Source: Tsukamurella sp. 8F (GTDB lineage Bacteria > Actinomycetota > Actinomycetes > Mycobacteriales > Mycobacteriaceae). From it: a stretch of DNA of 64,000 nucleotides. The notes under the pieces were generated by a model. That model did no database searches. It had not been told where the DNA came from and saw nothing but the letters and a program-made list of their open reading frames with translations. Made by a program: the position numbers and the translations under genes. Shown here in pieces: positions 1-9,476 of this stretch. The DNA lies in assembly GCF_029167375.1 (NCBI RefSeq), contig NZ_JARFTP010000002.1, forward strand, positions 62,001 through 126,000, written 5' to 3'. Each line of letters opens with the position of its first letter. Position 1 is the first letter of the stretch.

Positions 1-17
1 TCCATCGACGGGGCCGG

Positions 18-629
18 GTGCCGGTGCTGCGGCTCGGACCTGCGCAGCTCGCGGCGGCGACGGTGCTGCCGTCACCCGCGAGCGGGCGTGTAGGGGGACG
101 TACGCGGACCCTGTCGGACGATGCCCTGGTGCTGCCCGACGGGGTCCGCGTCGACCGTGCGTCCTGTCTGGTCCTCTGGCGTCTCGAACCTCTGCCGCGC
201 GGCCGCCACGACGAACTGCTGTTGTGGCTCAACGCCTTAGGGGAGTCGGCGGTCAACGCTCCTGACCCCGCTTTCCCGGCGGGCAGGCACGCGCGCCTGC
301 TGCACCTCGCTCCCGCGGGCGAGGATGCGGCACCGTCGTACTGCGTCTACGGCACCGCCGTCGACGACTCGGTGACAGCCGAACCGGTCGAGCTCCGCCC
401 GCCGGCGCTGGTGTTGGACGGGCACACCGTCGGGGGCCCGGCGTGGGCCGGGGTCCTCGCGTCCGCGCTCGGGCTGCACGTGGCCGAGGTGCGATATGGG
501 ACGGTGCGCGGTGACACCGTCGTCGTAGGCGTGTCGGCTGTGCCGGGGCTGACGGGTGCAGGTCAACTCGGGGCGCTCGCCGGGTATCTCGAACGCCGGG
601 CAGCCGAAGGGGTGGCGAGCGCTGCCTAG
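18..629 (+). CDS. Conserved hypothetical protein, possibly 5'-partial
   Basis: I do not recognise this family. The frame is open back to the window edge, so the GTG at 18 may not be the true start and the gene may begin outside the window. The visible 203 residues are rich in Leu, Ala and Val, with no signal peptide, membrane segment or clear catalytic motif. The high-GC codon usage matches its neighbours and there is no overlapping ORF with better character. A 215-base gap follows before the next gene on the same strand. Confidence 0.5.
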   Translation: MPVLRLGPAQLAAATVLPSPASGRVGGRTRTLSDDALVLPDGVRVDRASCLVLWRLEPLPRGRHDELLLWLNALGESAVNAPDPAFPAGRHARLLHLAPAGEDAAPSYCVYGTAVDDSVTAEPVELRPPALVLDGHTVGGPAWAGVLASALGLHVAEVRYGTVRGDTVVVGVSAVPGLTGAGQLGALAGYLERRAAEGVASAA

Positions 630-844
630 CGAGTCCGGCTGTCGGCCGGCTGGTGGACCGCAGATGCGAAGGCAGGCCTCGGCGGCCGTGAAGGCGTGAT
701 TACAACCAGGGTGAAGTCGTCTCAGGCTGGTCTCAGAGAGTGTCGGGCAGATTCCCAGTCGTGCCCATGTCGTCCTAGACCCGTGTCGTCGAAGACTCGC
801 AGGGCCGAACCGACCGAACACCCGACAGGAAAGCGAGTACGACC

Positions 845-1300
845 ATGACCTTCGCACCCCGCCGCCTCATCGCCGCCGCAGGAATCGCCGCTGCGCTCGC
901 CGTGCCCGCCGCCGCGGTCGCGAACGCTGCGCCCGCCGCCCCGAGCAGCCCGGCCGCGTCCACCACCCAGGCGAAGCCTGCTGCCAAGCCCCAGGCGAAG
1001 CCTGCCGCCAAGCCCGCCCAGAAGCAGGCCAAGGTGACGCTCACGGACGTCAAGACAACGCTGAAGTCCATCGAGACCGCGAAGAAGCCTGCCGACCTGG
1101 CCAAGTCGCTCGCCGCCGACGTCACGACCCTGACCAAGGGCGAGAGCACCGTCTCCAAGAAGGCGAGCAAGCAGTACACCGCCTTCGTGAAGGAGCTGCA
1201 GACCGCGTCCACGAAGAAGTCACTGACCGGCAAGGACGCGGCGAAGACCCTGACGAAGATCCAGGCCGACGCCAAGAAGCTGGGCTCCGGGCTCGAGTGA
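845..1300 (+). CDS. Secreted Ala/Lys/Pro-rich small protein
   Basis: A 151-residue protein of unknown function, exported by Sec. Residues 1-28 form a classic signal peptide: basic start, Ala/Leu core and an Ala-x-Ala site ending ANA. The mature part opens with a low-complexity Ala/Pro/Lys stretch (repeats of the type AKPAAKPQ, about residues 38-62). A Lys-rich, probably helical region (about 65-150) with many Thr and Lys and no cysteine follows. This composition suggests a small basic cell-wall or extracellular protein. A purine-rich ribosome site (aggaaagcgag) precedes the ATG. It is monocistronic, followed by a terminator-like hairpin. No enzyme motif is visible. Confidence 0.75.
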   Translation: MTFAPRRLIAAAGIAAALAVPAAAVANAAPAAPSSPAASTTQAKPAAKPQAKPAAKPAQKQAKVTLTDVKTTLKSIETAKKPADLAKSLAADVTTLTKGESTVSKKASKQYTAFVKELQTASTKKSLTGKDAAKTLTKIQADAKKLGSGLE

Positions 1301-1307
1301 CCCGTTG

Positions 1308-1353
1308 CGGGCGGGTTCTTCTCGGCTCGTGCGAGCCTGGCGGAACCCGCCCG
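1308..1353 (+). terminator. Hairpin terminator after the secreted protein gene
   Basis: The 11-base arms CGGGCGGGTTC (1308-1318) and GAACCCGCCCG (1343-1353) are perfectly complementary. A second small hairpin (GGCTCG/CGAGCC) sits in the loop. It lies 8 bases after the stop codon. There is no clear U-tract, as is common in actinobacteria. Confidence 0.6.
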
Positions 1354-1383
1354 TCACCGTCGGGCTTGCGGTAGCAAGGACGC

Positions 1384-3051
1384 ATGCCCGACCGCATCCT
1401 CCCCATGCACTCCACCATGCAGGACGAGCAGCTGTCGCTCGCCACCCTGCTCGAGTACGGCACCGGCTGGCACGGCGACGCCACCGTCTCCACGTGGACC
1501 GACGCCGGTACCCGCCGCATCACGTTCGCCGAACTGGGCCGCGAGGCCGCTCGGCTCGCGAACGGTCTGCGGTCCCTGGGTATCAAGCCCGGCGACCGCG
1601 TGGGCACCTTCTCGTGGAACAACATCGAACACATGACGGCGTACGCCGCCATTCCCGCTATGGGCGCGGTGCTACACACCGTCAACATCCGGCTCTTCGC
1701 GGAACAGGTCGCGTTCATCGCCGATCACGCGGCAGACCGGGTCATGCTCGTCGACGGCAGCCTGTTATCGCAGCTGAGCGCGGCGCTTCCGGGCATCCGC
1801 ACGCTCCGTCACGTCGTCGTCGTGAACGGCGACGCCTCGGCCCTCGAAGCGCCGATCGGCGTCGAGGTGCACGACTACCGCGAGTTGCTCGACGCGCAGT
1901 CGGACTCCTACCCGTGGCCCGACATCGACGAGCGCGCAGCGGCGGCGATCTGCTACACGTCGGGAACGACGGGCGACCCGAAGGGCGTCGTCTACTCTCA
2001 TCGCTCCATCTGGCTGCATTCGCAGCAGGTCACCGCCAGCTACGGCATGGACGTCTCACCTGAGGACACGGTCCTACCGATCGTGCCCATGTTCCACGCG
2101 ATGTCGTGGGGGATCCCGTACGGCGCGCTGATGGCCGGGTCGTCGGTGGTGATGCCGGATCGGTTCCTGCAGCCGAATCATCTTGTGCGCCTTCTCGCCG
2201 AGGAGCGGCCGACCTTCGCCGCAGCTGTGCCCGCGGTGTGGATCGGTGTGCTGCAACAGCTCGACGCACACCCACAGGACATCACCCACCTGCGGCACGT
2301 GGTGGTCGGTGGATCGGCGGTGCCGCCGTCTCTGTCGCGCGCGTTCTCCGAACGGCACGGTGTCGAGATAGTCCAGGCGTGGGGCATGACCGAGATCTCG
2401 CCGTTGGCGTCGCTCGCGTGGGCGCCCCGGGACACATCCGGCGACGAGGCCTGGAACTACCGCTATACGCAGGGCCGCTTCCTGCCGGGCATCCGGGCAC
2501 GCCTCGTCGACGACGAGGGCCGACTGGTACCTCCCGACGGGGAGTCGTTGGGAGAGGTGGAGATCCGCAGCCCGTGGACGACCGCGTCGTACTACTCGCC
2601 GGGGTCGACTCCGGTCGGCGACGACAAGTTCGACGACGGCTGGCTACGCACCGGTGATATCGGCAAGGTGACGCCCAACGGGTACCTCACGCTCGTAGAC
2701 CGTTCCAAGGACGTGATCAAGTCCGGCGGCGAGTGGATCTCGTCGGTGGACCTCGAGAACGAGGTCATGGCGCACCCGGACGTGCTCGAGGCCGCGGCGA
2801 TAGGCATACCCGACGAGAAGTGGGACGAGCGTCCCCTCCTCGCCGTCGTACTCCGTGAGGGTGCGACGGTGACACCCGATCAGCTCCGCGGGCATCTCGC
2901 GGCGAAGTTCGCGAAATGGCAGCTGCCGGAACGCTGGTCGTTCATCAGCGAGGTCCCCAAGACCAGCGTCGGGAAGTTCGATAAGAAGGTGCTGCGAGCC
3001 CGCTACGCCGATGGCGAGTTGGACGTCGTCGCGTCGGTGCGCGGCGACTGA
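1384..3051 (+). CDS. Fatty-acyl-CoA synthetase / AMP-dependent ligase (FadD-like)
   Basis: An adenylate-forming enzyme (ANL superfamily) that activates a carboxylic acid with ATP and transfers it to CoA, most likely a medium- or long-chain fatty acid. The P-loop-like motif [11 protein letters not shown] is at residues 191-201, the WLRTGD motif is at about 420-425, and the C-terminal adenylation lysine lies in SVGKFDKK (about Lys531). The 555 residues are full length for the family and there is no membrane segment. The ATG at 1384 is the first in-frame start after the upstream hairpin. It is not in an operon, so the substrate cannot be inferred from neighbours. A cytoplasmic role in lipid catabolism is likely. 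Confidence 0.9.
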   Translation: MPDRILPMHSTMQDEQLSLATLLEYGTGWHGDATVSTWTDAGTRRITFAELGREAARLANGLRSLGIKPGDRVGTFSWNNIEHMTAYAAIPAMGAVLHTVNIRLFAEQVAFIADHAADRVMLVDGSLLSQLSAALPGIRTLRHVVVVNGDASALEAPIGVEVHDYRELLDAQSDSYPWPDIDERAAAAICYTSGTTGDPKGVVYSHRSIWLHSQQVTASYGMDVSPEDTVLPIVPMFHAMSWGIPYGALMAGSSVVMPDRFLQPNHLVRLLAEERPTFAAAVPAVWIGVLQQLDAHPQDITHLRHVVVGGSAVPPSLSRAFSERHGVEIVQAWGMTEISPLASLAWAPRDTSGDEAWNYRYTQGRFLPGIRARLVDDEGRLVPPDGESLGEVEIRSPWTTASYYSPGSTPVGDDKFDDGWLRTGDIGKVTPNGYLTLVDRSKDVIKSGGEWISSVDLENEVMAHPDVLEAAAIGIPDEKWDERPLLAVVLREGATVTPDQLRGHLAAKFAKWQLPERWSFISEVPKTSVGKFDKKVLRARYADGELDVVASVRGD

Positions 3052-3063
3052 CCGGCGAGCGGG

Positions 3064-4032
3064 TCACCTCACGATCCGCTCCAGATCGTCGAGGATCTGC
3101 CGCGCGCCGGTCACGCCGATCCCGGTGATCCACAGACGGTAGTCCACCTGGTGGACGCCGTTGGTCCTGGCGGCGGGGAACTGCGACAGCGTCGGTCCGG
3201 GGATTCCGAAGTCGCCCTTGGGAAGCGTGTTGGGGATGAACACGAGCTCCGAATCCACGGTCGCGGCCTGCTCGAACGAGATCTCCGCCATGTCGTTGGA
3301 GTTCCACGCCCGCTGCGGGATCCGCAGGCCGCTGTCGGTGAGTACGGACCCGGAGAACGACTTCGGGCCGTGCAGGCGCAATGTGCTCGTCATGACGCGC
3401 AGGATGTCGGCCGTATGCGTGCCACCCCGTGCGCGGAGCGCCGCGGTGCGGCCGCGGTACTCGGCGAGCAGCCTGTCCGCCTCGGCCGTGCGGCCCATCG
3501 CGTCGGCGTAGAGCTGCACCGAGCCCTGCCAGTCGACCGCCGGAGACGCGGCGAACACCGTAGGCGCGATCTGCGACAGTTTCTCGTACAGGGCGCCGTG
3601 ACGGAGCTCGTTGGAAAGGATGAGGTCCGGCTTCAGCGCCGCGATCTTCTCGAGGTCCGGTTCGGCGATCTTGCCCACGACCTCGGTGTTCTCGAGACCC
3701 GCGGCGAGGTACTCGGGAAGCGACGACGCCGACCCCGCCTCTGCCGCACCGACCGGGTGGACGCCCAGGCTCACGACGGTGTCGATCGCGAGGCTGTCGA
3801 GTGCGATCACGCGCTTCGCCTCTGCGGGGACCCGCACGGCTCCGTGTACGTCGGTGACGGTGCGCTGCGCCGGCTGCTCGGTCTCGGTCGACGACGAGCC
3901 GCACGCCGTCATCACGGCGGCCAGCGCGAGAGCGCCGACCGTGGCGCCGAACCGACGGCGCGTGCGGGTGGTAGTCGGGGTCGTGGACGTCGTCCGCAAC
4001 GGGCTCGGCGGGACGGCGAAGGTCGTGGGCAT
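3064..4032 (-). CDS. Iron-siderophore ABC transporter substrate-binding lipoprotein
   Basis: A periplasmic-binding-protein-like lipoprotein of the FecB/FepB/FhuD class, which captures ferric siderophores for an ABC importer. A long basic N-terminus (RTRRRF) precedes a hydrophobic segment and a lipobox ending MTAC, so the mature protein should be anchored by a diacylated cysteine at about residue 43. The rest matches the family: the [20 protein letters not shown] region, then the [17 protein letters not shown] motif typical of the first lobe. No permease or ATPase gene lies next to it, so it must work with transporter genes elsewhere. An IdeR/DtxR-like box lies just upstream, which supports iron regulation. 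Confidence 0.88.
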   Translation of the reverse strand: MPTTFAVPPSPLRTTSTTPTTTRTRRRFGATVGALALAAVMTACGSSSTETEQPAQRTVTDVHGAVRVPAEAKRVIALDSLAIDTVVSLGVHPVGAAEAGSASSLPEYLAAGLENTEVVGKIAEPDLEKIAALKPDLILSNELRHGALYEKLSQIAPTVFAASPAVDWQGSVQLYADAMGRTAEADRLLAEYRGRTAALRARGGTHTADILRVMTSTLRLHGPKSFSGSVLTDSGLRIPQRAWNSNDMAEISFEQAATVDSELVFIPNTLPKGDFGIPGPTLSQFPAARTNGVHQVDYRLWITGIGVTGARQILDDLERIVR

Positions 4033-4047
4033 TCGGTCTCCTATGGG

Positions 4048-4060
4048 TAGGTTTGCCTAA
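4048..4060 (-). promoter_or_regulatory. IdeR/DtxR-type iron box
   Basis: On the minus strand this reads TTAGGCAAACCTA. It matches the core of the DtxR/IdeR operator (TTAGGCTAACCTAA in the second half of the 19-bp consensus) at all but one position. It lies 16 bases upstream of the binding-lipoprotein ATG, where a repressor would block transcription when iron is abundant. The uvrC start at 4152 is on the other side and is probably not controlled by it. Site by inspection only. Confidence 0.65.
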
Positions 4061-4151
4061 AGTTTCTAGCACGCGCCGGATTGTGACCTGCGTCGTTGCG
4101 ACGTTCGGTGCGTCGGAGAAAGGTGTCGGTGCCCGGGCCTACGCTGGATAC

Positions 4152-6221
4152 GTGGCAGACCCGTCGACCTACCGGCCCGCGACCGGCACCATCCCCACCG
4201 AGCCGGGGGTCTATAAATTCCGGGACCCGCACGGACGGGTCGTGTACGTCGGCAAGGCGAAATCGTTGCGCAGCCGGCTCAACTCGTACTTCGCGGATGT
4301 GTACTCGCTGCATCCGCGCACCTATCAGATGGTGCACACCGCAGCGTCGGTCGAGTGGACGGTGGTCGGGACCGAGGTCGAGGCGCTGCAGCTCGAGTAC
4401 AACTGGATCAAAGAGTTCGATCCGCAGTTCAACGTGCGTTATCGCGACGACAAGACGTACCCGATGCTCGCGGTCACTCTGAACGAGGAGTTCCCTCGGC
4501 TCTACGTCTACCGCGGACCGCGGCGCAAGGGTGTGCGCTACTTCGGGCCGTACTCTCATGCGTGGGCGATCCGCGAGACCCTCGACCTGCTGCTGCGTGT
4601 CTTCCCGGCGCGAACGTGTTCTGCGGGGGTGTTCAAGCGGCACAGTCAGATCGGGCGGCCGTGCCTGCTCGGGTACATCGACAAGTGCTCGGCACCGTGC
4701 GTGGGCAAGGTGACTGCGGACGAGCACCGCGTGATCGTCGAGGACTTCTGCGACTTCCTCGCCGGCAAGACCGAGGTACTGATCAAACACCTCGAGACAG
4801 ACATGCTGGAGGCTTCGGAGGAACTCGACTTCGAGCGGGCGGCCCGCCTACGGGACGATGTGGCGGCGCTGCGGAAAGCTGTCGAGAAGCAGGCTGTGGT
4901 GCTCGGCGACGGCACGGACGCCGACCTCGTCGCTTTCGCCTCGGACGAGCTCGAGGCAGCCGTGCAGATATTCCATGTGCGCGGCGGGCGCGTGCGCGGC
5001 CAGCGCGGGTGGGTCGTCGAGAAGGCAGGCACCGAGACGCTGGACGCAGCTGAGGACAGCTCGTCCGAGACCGCCGAGATGGTGGGTCAGTTCCTCACCC
5101 AGTTCTACGGCGGCGAGGTGGACCAGGCGGCCACCTCGCCGGACGGTGGCACCCCCGTTCCACGTGAGGTGCTCGTGCCCGAGCTGCCGGAGGATGCCGA
5201 CGAACTTCAGAAGTGGCTCAGTGCGTTACGCGGATCGCATGTCTCGCTGCGGGTTCCGCAGCGCGGAGACAAGAAGGCCCTGGCCGAGACCGTTGCGCGT
5301 AACGCCGACGAGGCGCTGCACCAACACAAGCTCAAGCGCTCGGGCGACCTCACGGCGAGATCCGCAGCGCTGCAGGGACTTCAGGATGCGCTCGAACTCG
5401 ACTCGGCGCCGCTGCGGATCGAGTGCGTCGACATCAGCCATGTACAGGGCACCGACGTGGTCGCGTCGCTCGTCGTGTTCGAGGACGGGCTGCCACGCAA
5501 GTCCGACTACCGCCACTACGCGATCAAGGAGGCTGCGGGCGACGGCCGCAGCGATGACGTCGCGTCCATCGCCGAAGTGACCCGGCGCAGGTTCCTGCGC
5601 CACCGGGCCGACGCTGCCGGGATGGCAGGGGAGGCCGCTGAGGAGGCGCCCGGCGCGGCCGCGCCGGCAGGGGCACCCGGTGTCGCGCCGGACGGCAGGC
5701 CCGCCGACGCAGACGGGGGAGACCTCGCTCCCGATGCGGGTGTCGACCCCACCACGGGGCGCCCGCGTAGGTTCGCGTACCCGCCGAACCTCTTCGTAGT
5801 CGACGGCGGCGCGCCCCAGGCCGCGGCGGCGCAGGCGGTGCTGGACGAACTCGGCGTCACCGATGTCGCGGTCGTCGGTCTCGCGAAGCGCCTCGAGGAG
5901 GTGTGGGTGCCCGGCGACGAGGATCCGGTGATCCTGCCGCGTAGCTCGGACGCGCTCTTCCTGCTTCAGCGGGTGCGCGACGAGGCACACCGGTTCGCCA
6001 TCACCTTCCATCGAAGCAAACGCGGCAAGCGCATGACGGCGAGCGCGCTCGACGAGATCCCGGGGCTCGGCCCGACGCGAAAGAACGCGCTCGTCAAGCA
6101 CTTCGGCTCAGTCGCGAAGTTGCGCGATGCAACGGTCGACGAGATCACCGCGGTGCCAGGGATCGGCCGCGCGACCGCGGAGACCATCGCGGCGGCGCTT
6201 GCCCCCGTCGAAGCGAGCTGA
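4152..6221 (+). CDS. uvrC: Excinuclease ABC subunit C
   Basis: The dual-incision nuclease of nucleotide excision repair. It cuts 3' and 5' of a lesion after UvrA/UvrB loading. Domain order: a GIY-YIG nuclease (GVYKF at 19-23, [14 protein letters not shown] at about 32-45), a UVR UvrB-binding motif ([10 protein letters not shown], about 225-235), the RNase-H-like C-terminal nuclease (ECVDISH, Asp427) and tandem helix-hairpin-helix motifs at the end ([28 protein letters not shown]). An Ala/Gly/Pro-rich stretch of about 50 residues interrupts the RNase-H domain. I chose the GTG at 4152 because the family starts just there. The frame is open upstream to 4053, but that part crosses the iron box. 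It starts the uvrC-rapZ-yvcK-whiA neighbourhood. Confidence 0.97.
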   Translation: MADPSTYRPATGTIPTEPGVYKFRDPHGRVVYVGKAKSLRSRLNSYFADVYSLHPRTYQMVHTAASVEWTVVGTEVEALQLEYNWIKEFDPQFNVRYRDDKTYPMLAVTLNEEFPRLYVYRGPRRKGVRYFGPYSHAWAIRETLDLLLRVFPARTCSAGVFKRHSQIGRPCLLGYIDKCSAPCVGKVTADEHRVIVEDFCDFLAGKTEVLIKHLETDMLEASEELDFERAARLRDDVAALRKAVEKQAVVLGDGTDADLVAFASDELEAAVQIFHVRGGRVRGQRGWVVEKAGTETLDAAEDSSSETAEMVGQFLTQFYGGEVDQAATSPDGGTPVPREVLVPELPEDADELQKWLSALRGSHVSLRVPQRGDKKALAETVARNADEALHQHKLKRSGDLTARSAALQGLQDALELDSAPLRIECVDISHVQGTDVVASLVVFEDGLPRKSDYRHYAIKEAAGDGRSDDVASIAEVTRRRFLRHRADAAGMAGEAAEEAPGAAAPAGAPGVAPDGRPADADGGDLAPDAGVDPTTGRPRRFAYPPNLFVVDGGAPQAAAAQAVLDELGVTDVAVVGLAKRLEEVWVPGDEDPVILPRSSDALFLLQRVRDEAHRFAITFHRSKRGKRMTASALDEIPGLGPTRKNALVKHFGSVAKLRDATVDEITAVPGIGRATAETIAAALAPVEAS

Positions 6222-6273
6222 CGGATCCCGTTGTGGTCGTTCACCCGCGGGAAACGCGGCACCCGACCGGGGC

Positions 6274-6741
6274 TCAGCGGTCCGAGGCGTCCGTGAGTGG
6301 CGCCGGGCACGTGCCGCCGGGAGCGGTCAACACCTCGAAATGCCACCACTCATTGGCGTAGGCGCGGCACAGGCCGTAGCGGGATCCGTTAGCGCGCAAC
6401 CAGTTCGCGCCCGTGGCAGGGCCGACGTCGATGGCCTTGCCGGTCACGTGCGTCGACTCGGAGGGTGGCAGCACCCACCTGCGCGCGGCCGCGGGGCTGC
6501 CGTACTGGGCGATGCCCTGCTCCCACAGTCGTTCCTGCTCGGACCAGGAGCGCTTGCCGGAGGTGATCCACGTGGTCACGCCGTCTCGGGCCGCAGCCGC
6601 ATGGGCTTCGCTGTATGCCTCGGCGAGCGCTGGTGTGAGGCCTCCAGTCCCTGGGGCGTAGGCGTGCGCTGAGGGCGCAGCGCCCAGACCACCGATCAGC
6701 AGAGCGGCGGACGAGGCGAGAACACGGCGGGGAATACTCAT
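6274..6741 (-). CDS. Secreted M15B D,D-/L,D-carboxypeptidase-like protein
   Basis: A small exported zinc peptidase of the VanY/M15B type, predicted to trim peptidoglycan stem peptides. Residues 1-27 are a signal peptide with an AHA cleavage site. The zinc-site motifs are present: SGKRSWSEQERLW, then STHVTGKAIDVG (the HxxGxAxD pattern), then NEWWHFE with the second metal histidine. At about 155 residues it is a bare catalytic domain without a cell-wall binding module. The start at 6741 is set by the signal peptide; the frame runs on upstream into non-coding-looking sequence. It ends 52 bases from uvrC in convergent orientation. Confidence 0.85.
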   Translation of the reverse strand: MSIPRRVLASSAALLIGGLGAAPSAHAYAPGTGGLTPALAEAYSEAHAAAARDGVTTWITSGKRSWSEQERLWEQGIAQYGSPAAARRWVLPPSESTHVTGKAIDVGPATGANWLRANGSRYGLCRAYANEWWHFEVLTAPGGTCPAPLTDASDR

Positions 6742-6791
6742 GGCATTGCCACCGTAGCTCCGACCGGCGCTCGGCGGTACGCATGCGGTGC

Positions 6792-7367
6792 TCAGCGATA
6801 CACGCGCAGCGGTATCTCGCGCGGTTCCGGCCCATTCGGCACGACCGCGCCCTCGAAGCGGAATCCGAGGCGCGACGCGAGGGCTTCCTCGACGATGTAC
6901 TCCAGGTCGAGGAAGTCCGGATCGACCTGGTCCTCGCCGTGTTCGGCCCGCTCGAACGTCAGCGGTTCGCCCACGTCCTCCTGTACCTCCCCGTCGGCGC
7001 CCGCGATCGCGCGGACCAGGTTGCCGCCGTCCCAGTGTCCATAGATTCCCAGTGCGGATACAGAGTGCAGGGCGAACTGGTCGACCGTGCCGCCCCGTGC
7101 AGCCGCGATCAGCCCCGGTGGGATCTTGGTCGGCTCGGTGACGAAGCCCTCGTAGGCGACGATCGCCACGTCGTGGAACACTCCGGCCGCGATGTGCCCG
7201 TCGCGCGGATCGGCGTCGGTGAAGAGGTCGCCCGGACGCCTGAACCGTCGCCGTCCGAACAGGTCGTCCACCAGAGCGTCCGTCGCCGCGATGTCGATTC
7301 GAGGGCGGCGCAGCACGTCCGCCGGAGCCGAGTGTGCGAGGACGACGAACCATGCCTTCATTCCCAT
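6792..7367 (-). CDS. Conserved hypothetical protein, DUF6928-like
   Basis: A 191-residue cytoplasmic protein that resembles, from memory, the actinobacterial DUF6928 family; its function is unknown. It begins MGMKAWFVVLAHS. It has a mid-region HDVAIVAYEGFVTEP and an SVSALGIYGHWDGGNLVRAI segment typical of a compact alpha/beta fold. There is no signal peptide or membrane segment. The ATG at 7367 is preferred; Met at 7361 is an alternative. The frame is open far upstream, but that part is the antisense of rapZ and is ignored. It is divergent from rapZ with about 140 bases between, and 50 bases upstream of the peptidase gene on the same strand. Confidence 0.65.
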   Translation of the reverse strand: MGMKAWFVVLAHSAPADVLRRPRIDIAATDALVDDLFGRRRFRRPGDLFTDADPRDGHIAAGVFHDVAIVAYEGFVTEPTKIPPGLIAAARGGTVDQFALHSVSALGIYGHWDGGNLVRAIAGADGEVQEDVGEPLTFERAEHGEDQVDPDFLDLEYIVEEALASRLGFRFEGAVVPNGPEPREIPLRVYR

Positions 7368-7505
7368 GGCCGGGAAGCTAGGGCGCGTTACTTGCCTCCG
7401 GGTGAACGAACGCCTGGCATGCACGAGCTGCACTACCGGACGAACCGCCCGGACCCGAGTGCGGTCCCGGACTACTGTGGAGCGCAGTGCGCCGGGAGAG
7501 AGGGA

Positions 7506-8465
7506 GTGCAAGTGGTCGGAGGCCGCGGGACACACGGCGAGGAGATGCAGAGTCGCGAGACGCACGGCGAGGAGCGGACCGTCGGCGCGAACAGCAGCGA
7601 CGGCCCGATGGACGTACTGCTGGTGACCGGCCTGTCGGGTGCCGGGCGCGGTACGGCCGCGAAGGTACTCGAGGATCTGGGCTGGTACGTCGCGGACAAC
7701 CTGCCGCCCGCCCTGATCCGCAACATGGTGGATATGGGGCTCTCGGACGAGTCCCGCATCCCCCGCCTGGTCATCGTTACGGATGTGCGCTCCAAGACGT
7801 TCACCGGCGATTTCGCCAGCATCCGCCGAGAGCTGGCCGAGAAGGACATCGAGCCGCGCGTCCTGTTCCTCGACGCCTCCGACCAGACCCTGATCCGTCG
7901 CTTCGAGGCGGTCCGGCGCCGTCACCCACTCCAAGGCGACGGCACGCTCGCCGAGGGGATAGCCGCCGAACGCCGGATCCTGCAGCCGATCCGGTCCACC
8001 GCGGACCTGGTCGTCGACACCACTGCCCTCTCGGTCTCGAAGCTGCGCGGAACCATCGAGAGCGCGTTCTCGAGCGCACGCTCCGGCATCGTCACGGTGA
8101 CTGTGCAGTCCTTCGGCTTCAAGAACGGCATCCTGCTCGATGCCGACATGGTGCTCGACGTGCGTTTCCTGCCGAACCCGTACTGGGTCCCGGAGCTCCG
8201 CCCGCACAACGGCCGGGATCGCGAGGTCGCGGACTACGTGCTGGGCCAGCCGGGCGCGAGCGACTTCCTCGACACCTATATCGATCTGCTCGATCCCGTC
8301 ATCGCGGGCTATCGCCGCGAGGGCAAGCTGTATCTGACGGTCGGGATCGGCTGCACGGGCGGCAAGCACCGCAGCGTCGCGATGACCGAGGAACTAGCGC
8401 GGCGCCTATCGTCCCGCGCAGATCTGCAGGTTCGCGCGACCCACCGGGACCTGGGGCTCGAATGA
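7506..8465 (+). CDS. rapZ: RNase adapter / nucleotide-binding protein RapZ (YvcJ)
   Basis: The P-loop nucleotide-binding protein of the RapZ/YvcJ family. The Escherichia coli member steers RNase E processing of small RNAs; the actinobacterial role is less clear. The N-terminal P-loop is GLSGAGRGTAAK, with Arg at the usual Lys position, as in other actinobacteria. The conserved DVRFLPNPYWVPELRP and GIGCTGGKHRSV motifs mark the C-terminal domain. A variable leader of about 35 residues (GEEMQSRETHGEE) precedes the conserved start. GTG 7506 is preferred for its purine-rich upstream sequence; GTG 7512 is possible. It overlaps yvcK by an ATGA junction, which implies translational coupling. Confidence 0.93.
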   Translation: MQVVGGRGTHGEEMQSRETHGEERTVGANSSDGPMDVLLVTGLSGAGRGTAAKVLEDLGWYVADNLPPALIRNMVDMGLSDESRIPRLVIVTDVRSKTFTGDFASIRRELAEKDIEPRVLFLDASDQTLIRRFEAVRRRHPLQGDGTLAEGIAAERRILQPIRSTADLVVDTTALSVSKLRGTIESAFSSARSGIVTVTVQSFGFKNGILLDADMVLDVRFLPNPYWVPELRPHNGRDREVADYVLGQPGASDFLDTYIDLLDPVIAGYRREGKLYLTVGIGCTGGKHRSVAMTEELARRLSSRADLQVRATHRDLGLE

Positions 8466-9412
8466 CGGGCCGGGACTTCGCCGTCGCCTCACTCGGCGGC
8501 GGTCACGGGTTGTTCGCGACACTGCAGGCCGTCCGCACGCTGACGCGAGACATCACGGCGATCGTCACGGTCGCCGACGACGGCGGCTCCTCCGGCCGGT
8601 TACGCACCGAGCTGGGCATCATCCCGCCCGGCGACCTGCGAATGGCGCTCGCGGCGCTGCTGCCGGACACCGAGCAGGGCCGGTTCTGGGCGGGCGTTCT
8701 GCAGCACCGGTTCGGGGGCGGAGGTGCGATGGCCGGGCACCCCGTCGGCAATCTGGTGCTGGCCGGCCTGTGCGAGGTGCTGGGGGATCCGGTGAGCGCC
8801 CTAGACGAGTTCGGCCGGAGGTTCGAGGTCCAGGGCCGGGTGCTGCCGATGGTGTCCGGGCCGCTGCGCATCGAGGCGGATGTTGCCGGACTGGAGGACG
8901 ACCCGCGGCTGACCAGGGTGATTCGCGGCCAGGTAGCGGTGGCGGCGACGCCGGGCAAGGTGCGTCGGGTGCGGCTGGAACCGCCGGAACCGGGCGCCAC
9001 GGAAGAAGCCGTGCATGCCATCCGGAATGCCGACGTGGTGACCGTCGGGCCCGGATCGTGGTTCAGCTCGGTGATACCGCACGTCCTCGTCCCGGCTCAA
9101 CTCGAGGCTCTGCGGACGACGAATGCCCGCCGGATCCTGATCCTGAATCTGGCGCCGGAACCGGGTGAGACCAGCGGATTCTCGGCAGAGCGACATCTTC
9201 ATGTTCTCGCGGCGCATGCGGAGGGACTACAGTTCGACGACATCCTGATCGACGCGGACACTGCGCCGTCGGGGGCGGACCGGGCGCACCTGGTGCGTGC
9301 GGCGTCGGTGTTCGGCGCGAAGGCGCACTTCGTACCCGTATCACTGCCTGGAACGCACCGGCACGACGTCGCGGCGCTCGCGTCCGCGATCAGGCGGTGT
9401 CACGTACAGTGA
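8462..9412 (+). CDS. yvcK: Gluconeogenesis factor / CofD-like protein YvcK
   Basis: Member of the YvcK/CofD-like family, needed for growth on gluconeogenic carbon and for cell-wall homeostasis in other Gram-positives. Nucleotide-sugar binding is known for the family. The sequence starts with the Rossmann-like SLGGGHGLFATLQ. It continues with the family blocks VADDGGSSGRLR, PPGDLRMALAAL, GHPVGNLVLAGL and VTVGPGSWFSSVIPH. The 316 residues are full length. The start ATG overlaps the rapZ stop codon. It lies 64 bases before whiA, the order conserved across Gram-positive bacteria, so the three genes probably share a transcript. Confidence 0.95.
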   Translation: MTGRDFAVASLGGGHGLFATLQAVRTLTRDITAIVTVADDGGSSGRLRTELGIIPPGDLRMALAALLPDTEQGRFWAGVLQHRFGGGGAMAGHPVGNLVLAGLCEVLGDPVSALDEFGRRFEVQGRVLPMVSGPLRIEADVAGLEDDPRLTRVIRGQVAVAATPGKVRRVRLEPPEPGATEEAVHAIRNADVVTVGPGSWFSSVIPHVLVPAQLEALRTTNARRILILNLAPEPGETSGFSAERHLHVLAAHAEGLQFDDILIDADTAPSGADRAHLVRAASVFGAKAHFVPVSLPGTHRHDVAALASAIRRCHVQ

Positions 9413-9429
9413 ATCAAGTACAGTGAATC
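9404..9429. repeat. 12-bp tandem direct repeat at the yvcK stop
   Basis: GTACAGTGAATC occurs at 9404-9415 and again at 9418-9429. The first copy contains the yvcK stop codon; the second lies in the whiA leader. A small local duplication is the simplest reading. Confidence 0.8.
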
Positions 9430-9476
9430 GCTTGCAGGACTATTCTGAACGATAGTGAAACGGAGGACACCCCGTC

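Noticed and set aside
4053-4151. Upstream start for uvrC
   Set aside because: The added 33 residues have no UvrC similarity and cross the iron box; GTG 4152 matches the family start.
6783-7505. Long N-terminal extension of rapZ
   Set aside because: The open frame there is antisense to the DUF6928-like gene; the conserved protein begins near 7506.
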